Source of the DNA: JALYTZ01 sp036559125 | Lineage (GTDB): Bacteria > Vulcanimicrobiota > Vulcanimicrobiia > Vulcanimicrobiales > Vulcanimicrobiaceae | Length of the DNA: 64,000 nucleotides | Assembly: GCA_036559125.1 (NCBI GenBank) | Contig: DATBTT010000011.1 | Coordinates: 16,538-80,537, forward strand | Reading direction: 5' to 3' | Shown here: positions 49,522-57,800 of the stretch, piece after piece | Layout: every line of letters starts with the position of its first letter | Numbering within the stretch: position 1 is the stretch's first letter | The notes under the pieces: model-generated | Told to the model about the DNA's origin: nothing | Database searches by the model: none | The model's input: only the letters and a program-made list of their open reading frames with translations | Made by a program: the position numbers and the translations under genes

Positions 49522-52080
49522 ATGGGAGCGTTGCTGCAGGCGCTCGTACTGCGTAACGTGCGTAGCGGCGGGTTGCGTTCGGTCATTACGCTCGTCGCAG
49601 TCGCGCTCGGCGTGGCGATTGCCTATGCGATCGATCTCGCAAATGCAACGGCGATCGCATCGTTTTCGAACAGCGTCGATGTCATCGCGCGTCAAGTCAA
49701 CATGCAAATCTTCGGCGTCGGGCAAGGTTTCGACGAGCGGGCGCTTCTGCGCGTGCAACGCTATCCCGGCGTACGCAGTGCAGATCCGGTGGTAACCGGC
49801 GAATTGGCGGTGGGCGTGGCAAAGAACTCACCGGTTCAAGGCGAGATACTGCGCGTATTGGGCGTGGACTTTACGCGAACCACGCTTCCGCCGGGCGCGC
49901 GGGTGTCCTCGGGAGCGCGCGTCGACCTCGGCGCGTTCATCAACGACCGCGGCATTATCGTAAGCCGGCGCGTCGCTGACGAATACCGATTGCACGCGGG
50001 GGGCGCGATGTTTGCTTTTGCGGGCGCGCGCCGAGTTCGCTTTAACGTCGACGGCATGGTTCCCAAGGACGCTTCGGGGGTGGATTCAAGCGTGGCATTC
50101 GTCGACATTGCCACCGCGCAAGAAGTCTTCGGTAGCGTGGGGCGGCTGAACCGCATAGATCTCGTCGTCGATCCGGCGCGGCTCGCGCGCGTGCGTCGCG
50201 GTTTGCAAACGATCGTTCCGCCGGGTACGAGGGTCGTCGAACCGCGCGTGCGCACCGGCGAGATCCGCAATTTGCTGCGCAGTTTTCAGCTCAATTTGAG
50301 CGCGCTTGCGTACGTCGCGCTCCTGGTCGGAATGTACTTGATCTACAATGCGGTCGCCATTTCGGTCGTGCAGCGCAAACCGGAAATCGGAACGCTCCGC
50401 GCGCTCGGCGCGCGCCGGATGCAAATATTTGGGACGTTTCTGGCCGAAGGCGCCCTTTTCGGCGTTGCCGGATCGCTCCTGGGCCTCGCCGTCGGAGCGG
50501 TCCTCGCGCGGTACTCCGTTAGCGCGGTCTCGCATACCGTTTCCACGCTCTACGTCGGATCGCACGCCGACGGCGTCGTCTACGGCCTGGCCCCAACCCT
50601 CAAAGCGTTTTTTGCCGGCGTGATTCTCGCGATCGTTTCGGCGGTGGTGCCCGCGCTAGAGGCTGCCTCGACCGCACCGGCGATCGTAATGCGCGCCGGT
50701 GCGGGATACGAACGGCGCATCCCCGGCTTGTCCGCGGCGACTGCCGGTACCGGCGTTCTTTTGCTCATCTTGGCGGGAGCCGCATCGCTCGCGCCCGCTC
50801 TCGACGGCACGCCTGTTTTCGGATACGTCGCCGCGCTGCTGCTCATCGCCGGCACCTCGCTATTGGTGCCGTTGGTCTTGAGCGGGGCCGTTGCTGCGTT
50901 GCGCCTATGCGTGACGCGCGGTGCGCCATCGTTCGCGTTGGCGCTTTCGGCATTGCGGGCGTCGCGGCGACGTTTTGCGGTCGCAATCGCTTCGCTGATG
51001 ATTGCAGTCGGAATGATGGTCTCGATTGCCATTCTCGTCGGCTCGTTCCGCACGACGGTCGTCGCCTGGGCAAACGACACGTTATCGGCAGATCTCTACG
51101 TCAGTACCCCCGGCGCGATCGATGCGTCGTTTCGCGGCCATTTTACGCCTAAGGCCGTCGCCGAAATCGGGAGGGTTCCGGGCGTTGCCGCGGTCGACAC
51201 GTATCGCGGCTTCGAGGTGCCCTTTCGCGGGCGGCTAGTGCAGTTGGGCGCGACCGATTTCGGTTCGATGGCAACTCGAAGCAAGCTTCGATTCATCGGA
51301 CGCGTCGACCGGTTCGCGCTAGCGCGAACGATGCGTTCGAGCGATTCGGTCGTCGCGAGCGATGCGTTCTTGCAGCGTTTTGGACTGCGAAACGGGGATC
51401 GCTTCGCCATCGACACGCCGTCGGGTCCGCGCAGCTTCAGGATCGCGGCGGAGTATAACGATTACTCGACGACCGATGGGACGTTCATCATGGACGTCCG
51501 CGTCTTCGCGCGGCTGTTTCACGACGATTCGATCGACTCTATCGCGGTCTACGCACGCCCCCGCGCCGATCTCGCGCGGCTGCGTAGCCGGATCGAACGC
51601 GCGGTTGCGCCTTTGCAGATCGACGTTAACACGAATCGCGAGATTCGCGGATATGTGATCGCGATATTCAACCGCACGTTTGCAATCACGGACTCGCTCT
51701 ACATCATAAGCATCGCGATCGCGGTAATGGGGGTCGTGAGCACGCTTTTCGCGCTCGTTCTCGAGCGGCGCGTCGAAATCGCACTCTTGCGGTACTTAGG
51801 CTTCACCGTCTCCAGCGTGCGCCGCATGGTATACGCGCAGGCCGCGATCGTCGGCTTGCTGGCGGGCATCGTCGGCGTGGCGTTGGGAATCGCTCTCGCA
51901 TTGCTCCTGATCTTCGTTATCGATCGGCAATCATTCGGATGGTTGATCGAACTACACATGCCGTGGGCGTTTTGCGCCGAGGCGATAGGCTTAATCGTCG
52001 TTGCCGCCTTACTGGCGGCGGTGTATCCCGCGAACGTCGCAGCGCGAATCCGCACTGCGGAGGCATTGCGCGTTGAGTAG
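49522..52080 (+). CDS. ABC transporter permease, double MacB-PCD/FtsX protein
   Basis: The 852-residue permease contains two MacB-type extracytoplasmic domains and two FtsX-like membrane blocks. A helix opens the protein (VITLVAVALGVAIAYAIDL). One FtsX block is around residues 260-380 (ALAYVALLVGMYLIYNAVAI). A second begins near residue 475, and the last block is at 720-850 (SIAIAVMGVVSTLFALVLE; IVGVALGIALALLLIFVI). Such fused permeases export lipids or lipoproteins, or drive envelope enzymes. It lies between the ATPase and the AttH-like gene, an arrangement known from attEFGH. Confidence 0.9.
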   Translation: MGALLQALVLRNVRSGGLRSVITLVAVALGVAIAYAIDLANATAIASFSNSVDVIARQVNMQIFGVGQGFDERALLRVQRYPGVRSADPVVTGELAVGVAKNSPVQGEILRVLGVDFTRTTLPPGARVSSGARVDLGAFINDRGIIVSRRVADEYRLHAGGAMFAFAGARRVRFNVDGMVPKDASGVDSSVAFVDIATAQEVFGSVGRLNRIDLVVDPARLARVRRGLQTIVPPGTRVVEPRVRTGEIRNLLRSFQLNLSALAYVALLVGMYLIYNAVAISVVQRKPEIGTLRALGARRMQIFGTFLAEGALFGVAGSLLGLAVGAVLARYSVSAVSHTVSTLYVGSHADGVVYGLAPTLKAFFAGVILAIVSAVVPALEAASTAPAIVMRAGAGYERRIPGLSAATAGTGVLLLILAGAASLAPALDGTPVFGYVAALLLIAGTSLLVPLVLSGAVAALRLCVTRGAPSFALALSALRASRRRFAVAIASLMIAVGMMVSIAILVGSFRTTVVAWANDTLSADLYVSTPGAIDASFRGHFTPKAVAEIGRVPGVAAVDTYRGFEVPFRGRLVQLGATDFGSMATRSKLRFIGRVDRFALARTMRSSDSVVASDAFLQRFGLRNGDRFAIDTPSGPRSFRIAAEYNDYSTTDGTFIMDVRVFARLFHDDSIDSIAVYARPRADLARLRSRIERAVAPLQIDVNTNREIRGYVIAIFNRTFAITDSLYIISIAIAVMGVVSTLFALVLERRVEIALLRYLGFTVSSVRRMVYAQAAIVGLLAGIVGVALGIALALLLIFVIDRQSFGWLIELHMPWAFCAEAIGLIVVAALLAAVYPANVAARIRTAEALRVE

Positions 52081-53170
52081 CTTCGCCGCCTTGGGTTTCG
52101 CGCTCGTCTTGGCCGCCACCAATCTCGCCAGCGGTTTCGCGATCGCGCGTGCCCCGTACGCATACGCGTTTCCCCGCGATCATGCGGCGCACGACCGGTA
52201 TCGAACCGAGTGGTGGTATTTCACCGGACACGTCAAGGCGAAGGACGGCCACACCTTCGGCTATGAGTTGACGTTCTTTCGGGTCGGTCTCGAACCGCAT
52301 GCGCGCCATCTGATGCCCGGACAGAGCCGTTGGCGAGCCTCGGAATTGTACCCGGCGCATTTTGCGATAACCGACGAAACGGCGCATTCGTTCGTTTACA
52401 GCCGGACACTGGCTCGCGAAGCCCTCGGCCAGGGCGGCGCTTCGCAGTCGGTGCTCGACGTTCGCGCCAACGGTTGGCGTCTGACAGGTCGCAAAAGCGG
52501 CGGTCGCTTCATGATGCACGCTGCAGCGAACGAAGCGGGCGATGCGATCGATTTTGTGTTAACTCCGCAAAAACCGCCGGCCATTCATGGGATCGGCGGT
52601 ATTTCGAAGAAGGGCCCATGCGCGTCGTGCGCCTCGCACTACTATTCTTTTACGCGATTGACCACGACCGGCACGCTCCGGCGCAGCGGCGTGTCGCGGA
52701 CGGTCGCCGGTATTTCTTGGATGGATCACGAGTATGGAACCGACGAACTCCAACCGGGCCAAGCGGGGTGGGACTGGTTCTCCATTCAGTTGGACGATCG
52801 GCGCGAACTCATGCTGTATCGCATCCGCCGCAAGAACGGCGGCGTATCGCCGCAGTCGAGCGGTTCGCTCATCGGCACTTCCGGATCGGTCCGGCACGTA
52901 CCGCTGGGCGAGTTTACGGTTTCCGCGACCGGAACGTGGGTGAGCCCGCACACCCACGCTCGCTATCCGAGCGGGTGGATCGTAACGGCGAACGGACTCG
53001 ACCGGCAACTGCGGTTGACGCCGACGCTGGCGGATCAGGAACTGGTCGATGCTTCGGGCGGGGTAACGTATTGGGAAGGGTCGGTGCGCGTCACCGATGC
53101 TAAGACCGGCGCCCGTCTGGGCGTCGGCTACGTAGAATTGACCGGCTATGCGGGCGCGGTTACGCTGTAG
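52073..53170 (+). CDS. AttH / CrtC-like lipocalin-fold protein (hydroxyneurosporene synthase family)
   Basis: After a signal peptide (LGFALVLAATNLASGFAIA), DRYRTEWWYFTGHVKAKDGH and FGYELTFFRVGL match the N-terminal lipocalin-like domain shared by AttH and carotenoid 1,2-hydratase (CrtC). GISWMDHEYGTDELQPGQAG, a later part of the same family, is also complete. The 365-residue protein is probably periplasmic. The start is TTG 52073, inside the permease stop, with GGAGG nine bases upstream. Its place after an ABC ATPase and FtsX permease matches AttEFGH. Hydratase activity on carotenoids is not implied. Confidence 0.85.
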   Translation: MSSFAALGFALVLAATNLASGFAIARAPYAYAFPRDHAAHDRYRTEWWYFTGHVKAKDGHTFGYELTFFRVGLEPHARHLMPGQSRWRASELYPAHFAITDETAHSFVYSRTLAREALGQGGASQSVLDVRANGWRLTGRKSGGRFMMHAAANEAGDAIDFVLTPQKPPAIHGIGGISKKGPCASCASHYYSFTRLTTTGTLRRSGVSRTVAGISWMDHEYGTDELQPGQAGWDWFSIQLDDRRELMLYRIRRKNGGVSPQSSGSLIGTSGSVRHVPLGEFTVSATGTWVSPHTHARYPSGWIVTANGLDRQLRLTPTLADQELVDASGGVTYWEGSVRVTDAKTGARLGVGYVELTGYAGAVTL

Positions 53171-54719
53171 CCGCGTGACGCGAAAGCGTGAGCGTGACCA
53201 CCGTGCTCGTCTGGGTCGAGGTTATTCGTACGCCGTCCACGAGTTGATGCATGAGCGTGATGCCGCGCCCGCGCTCTTCGCGTTTCTGAAAGGGACGCCA
53301 CCGCCCCTGATCCTCGACGGCGACGACGACCGACGTTGCGGTGATGTCGGTTCGCACCGTTATTTCGCCGCTCGGATCGCCCCGGTATGCGTGCTCGACG
53401 GCATTAGCTATTGCTTCGCCGGTGGCGACCACGAGCGCGAAGCGGCGATCTTCGTCGAAACCGCACGCGTCCGCAATGCGATTCATGGCGGCGCGAACCA
53501 GCGGCGCGACGATCGGCAAGGCCGAAAACGTCAGAACGTCGGGTACGCGCCCGTCCGCGCAACTGAGCGTCAGCGCCGCGGCGTCGTCGCGGTTGGGCGC
53601 ACCGGCAAAGATTGCGTCCTGCAGCCCTTCGGATGGATTTACCGCCGAACGCACATCGTGGCGCGCGGCGGCTTTGAGCAGGAGTTCCTCGCCGCGAATG
53701 ACGTCGCGGTCGTTTTCAATAAGGCCGTCGGTGTAAAAGATCACCTGCGCGCCGGGAGGCAACGTGATGTGCCAATCCGACGCGTCGACTCGCGGCGCTA
53801 CGCCCAGGGGAATACCGCCGCCGGGCAGGAGTGCGCTCATGCCGTCGGACAGCGTGACAATTGGCGACGGGTGTCCCGCGACCGCGTATGTGAGCCCGCG
53901 AAAAGCCGGATCGTAGTATCCGAAGATGGCGGTGACCATTCCGGTCGACGAGCGTAGATTGGTAACGCCGTTGATGTGTTCCAAAACGCCGGCGGGCGTG
54001 AAGTCGCCGACGGCCAACGACCGCATCGCTTGGCGAATCTCACCCATGATGGTGGCCGCCTCGAGACCGTGACCGGCGACGTCTCCGAGCGAGAGTGCAA
54101 CGCGACCGTCGGGAAGCGTGAACGCGTCGTACCAGTCGCCTCCGACTTCGGACTCATCGCTTGCCGGGCGATATGCGCCGTGAAGAACGGCACCGGCAAC
54201 GGGCGGAAAGCTCTCGGGTAGCAACGCCCGTTGCAGTCGATCGGCCACGCGGTGCGTTCGCTCGAAGAGCGCGGCAAGATCGACGGCGTTGGCGATTTGC
54301 AATGCGAGGACGGTCGCCAGCTTCTGGGTCGCGGCGTTGAAAGCGCCGGCCTCGCGCGCGGCCACGACGAAGGTGCCGAGAATTTCGTGCCGGCCGCAGA
54401 TGGGTAGAACGACGACGGTTCGCAGGCCGCGCTTACGCAGCAAGTCGGGGAGCGGCGCGCCGCCGGCGTCGCCGAGGCCGAGCCACTTGTCGTTGCGCGC
54501 GGCTTCGCCGCCGTTCGCCGATCCGTCGGGCCGCCGCGCGCTGACGCTGCAGTAGTCGGCGAACTCGCGAATGCAGAGCGCCGCTACTTGGGGGAGCGTT
54601 TCGGCGAGGTCGAAAGAAGACGCGAGAACGCCGCTTGCTTCTGCAAGCAGATCCAGCGCTTCGACATGACGCGTCGCGCCAGAGTCAAGCAAGGGCGGGT
54701 CCCGGGGACATGCCCACAC
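53160..54719 (-). CDS. GAF-SpoIIE phosphatase-HATPase protein (RsbU/RsbW-like fusion)
   Basis: The 519-residue protein has three parts. A GAF-like sensor takes about residues 20-155. A PP2C/SpoIIE phosphatase follows (EVGGDWYDAFTLPDGRVALS, GDVAGHGLEAATIMGEI, YTDGLIENDRDVI). A C-terminal HATPase_c domain of the anti-sigma kinase type has ATGEAIANAVEHAYRG, EDQGRWRP and RGRGITLMHQLVDG. RsbU-like phosphatases and RsbW-like kinases are the opposite arms of sigma-factor partner switches; here both are on one chain. It overlaps the 3' end of the AttH-like gene by 11 bp and diverges from the poly-HAMP kinase gene. No anti-anti-sigma gene is in the window. Confidence 0.9.
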   Translation of the reverse strand: MWACPRDPPLLDSGATRHVEALDLLAEASGVLASSFDLAETLPQVAALCIREFADYCSVSARRPDGSANGGEAARNDKWLGLGDAGGAPLPDLLRKRGLRTVVVLPICGRHEILGTFVVAAREAGAFNAATQKLATVLALQIANAVDLAALFERTHRVADRLQRALLPESFPPVAGAVLHGAYRPASDESEVGGDWYDAFTLPDGRVALSLGDVAGHGLEAATIMGEIRQAMRSLAVGDFTPAGVLEHINGVTNLRSSTGMVTAIFGYYDPAFRGLTYAVAGHPSPIVTLSDGMSALLPGGGIPLGVAPRVDASDWHITLPPGAQVIFYTDGLIENDRDVIRGEELLLKAAARHDVRSAVNPSEGLQDAIFAGAPNRDDAAALTLSCADGRVPDVLTFSALPIVAPLVRAAMNRIADACGFDEDRRFALVVATGEAIANAVEHAYRGDPSGEITVRTDITATSVVVAVEDQGRWRPFQKREERGRGITLMHQLVDGVRITSTQTSTVVTLTLSRHAATA

Positions 54720-54847
54720 TTTCCCTGGGGCACGCGCTCGCTAAACCTGCCAGGCTCGAAGCCGTTTGGCGGCGCATAGGTTTGGAAACCAATACGGAAC
54801 GCCTGTGACGAGCAACGCTCATCGCCAGGCTCGTTGCGCATATTACC

Positions 54848-57800
54848 ATGGAGTCGAACTTGATGCCGACTGCGACCGGTACGAAAAAACCCTCCACCGA
54901 CGGCAAACGTTCTCGCACCGTTGCCCCAAATGCTCTCGAACAGCGCCAACTCCTTTCAGCCCTCCGCTCATTCCGAAAAGGCGACTTCTCGACTCGCCTT
55001 CCGGTAGAGGGGGGTGGGATGGCCGCCGACATAGCGCAGGCCTTCAACGATTGCATCGAACTCAACGGCCGCCTCTCCAAAGAACTGCGGCGCGTCAGCA
55101 CGCTGGTCGGCCGGGACGGCCGGATCGCGCAGCGCGCTTCAGTCGGCAACGTAAGCGGGGGCTGGCTCGAGTACGTCGATTCGTACAACACGCTTATCGA
55201 CGATTTGACGGCCCCCATGGCCGAGACCAATCGCGTCTTAGGCGCCGTGGCGCAGGGAGACCTCTCGCAGCGCATGGCGCTCGACATCGAGGCCCGCCCG
55301 CTTCGCGGAGAATTTTTGCGCTCCAGCCGCATCATCAATACCATGGTCGACCAACTCAACGCGTTCGCCTCGGAAGTAACGCGCGTCGCGCGCGAGGTTG
55401 GCTCCGAGGGCAAACTTGGCGGGCAAGCGAGCGTTAAGGGCGTCGCCGGCACGTGGAAAGACTTGACCGACTCGGTCAACACGATGGCCGGTAATCTTAC
55501 CAATCAAGTGCGTAACATCGCGGACGTGACGACGGCCGTCGCCAAGGGCGACCTTTCCCGCAAAATTACCGTCGACGCCCGCGGCGAAATCTTAGAACTC
55601 AAGGGCACGATCAACACCATGGTCGACCAGCTCAATGCGTTCGCGGGCGAAGTGACGCGCGTAGCGCGCGAGGTCGGCTCCGAAGGTAAGCTCGGCGGCC
55701 AGGCGGAGGTGCAAGGCGTCGCCGGCACCTGGAAAGATTTGACCGACTCGGTCAACACGATGGCGACGAACCTTACGTCGCAAGTCCGCAACATCGCCGA
55801 TGTCACCACCGCCGTGGCGCGAGGCGACCTTTCGAAGAAGATCACGGTCGACGTTCGCGGCGAGATCCTCGAGTTGAAGAACACGATCAATACCATGGTC
55901 GACCAACTCAATTCGTTCGCGGGCGAAGTGACGCGCGTCGCGCGCGAAGTCGGCTCGGAGGGTATTCTCGGTGGCCAGGCGCAGGTTGCAGGCGTCAGCG
56001 GCACGTGGAAAGATCTCACCGAGTCCGTCAACTTCATGGCCTCTAACCTTACGTCGCAAGTCCGCAATATTGCCGACGTCACGACGGCCGTGGCTAAGGG
56101 CGACCTCTCCAAGAAGATCACGGTCAACGTGCGCGGCGAGATCCTCGAGTTGAAGAACACGATCAACACGATGGTCGATCAGCTCAATTCGTTTGCCGGC
56201 GAAGTCACGCGCGTCGCGCGCGAAGTCGGCTCCGAGGGCAAACTCGGCGGGCAGGCCGAGGTTACGGGAGTTTCGGGCACGTGGAAAGACTTGACCGATT
56301 CGGTCAACACGATGGCCTCCAACCTTACCAATCAAGTGCGTAACATCGCCGACGTGACGACTGCCGTCGCCAAGGGCGACCTTTCGCGCAAGATTACCGT
56401 CGACGTCCGCGGCGAGATCTTGGAGTTGAAAAATACCATCAACACCATGGTCGACCAACTCAACTCGTTCGCCGGCGAGGTGACGCGCGTCGCGCGCGAA
56501 GTCGGCTCCGAAGGCAAGCTGGGCGGACAGGCGCAAGTCGCCGGAGTCAGCGGCACCTGGAAAGACTTGACCGACTCCGTGAACTTCATGGCGTCGAACT
56601 TGACCAACCAGGTCCGCAACATCGCCGACGTGACGACGGCCGTGGCGAAAGGCGATCTCTCCAAGAAGATCACGGTCGACGTTCGCGGCGAAATCCTGGA
56701 ACTCAAAGACACGATCAACACGATGGTCGACCAGCTCAACGCGTTCGCGTCCGAAGTGACGCGCGTCGCGCGCGAGGTCGGTTCCGAAGGCAAGCTCGGC
56801 GGCCAGGCCGAGGTCGAAGGCGTCAGCGGCACGTGGAAAGACTTGACCGACTCGGTCAACACGATGGCGTCGAACTTGACCAACCAGGTCCGTAACATCG
56901 CCGACGTGACGACCGCCGTCGCGACCGGCGACCTGTCGAAGAAGATCACGGTCGACGTTCGCGGCGAGATCCTCGAATTGAAGAACACGATCAACACGAT
57001 GGTCGACCAGCTCAACGCCTTCGCGGGCGAAGTGACGCGCGTCGCGCGCGAGGTCGGCTCCGAAGGCAAGCTCGGCGGGCAGGCCTTCGTGCGCGGCGTC
57101 GGCGGCACGTGGAAAGACTTGACCGACTCGGTCAACACCATGGCGTCGAACCTCACCTCGCAGGTTCGTAACATCGCGAAGGTTACGACCGCCGTCGCAA
57201 ACGGCGATCTTTCAAAGAAGATCACGGTCGACGTTCGCGGCGAGATTCTCGATCTCAAAGACACGATCAACACGATGGTCGACCAGCTCAACGCGTTCGC
57301 GTCCGAAGTGACGCGCGTCGCGCGCGAAGTGGGCTCCGAAGGCAAGCTCGGCGGTCAGGCCCAGGTGGCCGGCGTCAGCGGCACGTGGAAAGACCTGACG
57401 GACAACGTGAACTCGATGGCTTCGAATCTCACGAGCCAAGTGCGCGGAATCGCGCAGGTCGTGACGGGCGTCGCCAACGGCGACCTCAAACGCAAGCTGA
57501 CGCTCGAAGCCAAGGGCGAGATCGCTCAACTTGCCGACACGATCAACTTTATGATCGACACGCTTGCGACGTTCGCCGACGAAGTGACGAAGGTCGCTCG
57601 CGAAGTCGGATTCGAAGGCAAGCTCGGCGGTCAAGCGCAGGTGCCCGGCGCCGCCGGTCTGTGGCGCGACCTCACCGATTCGGTGAACCAACTCGCCGGT
57701 CAGCTGACCTCGCAGATTCGCGCCATCGGCGAAGTCGCGACGGCCGTCACCAAGGGCGATCTCTCGCGCACGATCGAGGCCGAAGTCCGCGGCGAGGTCG

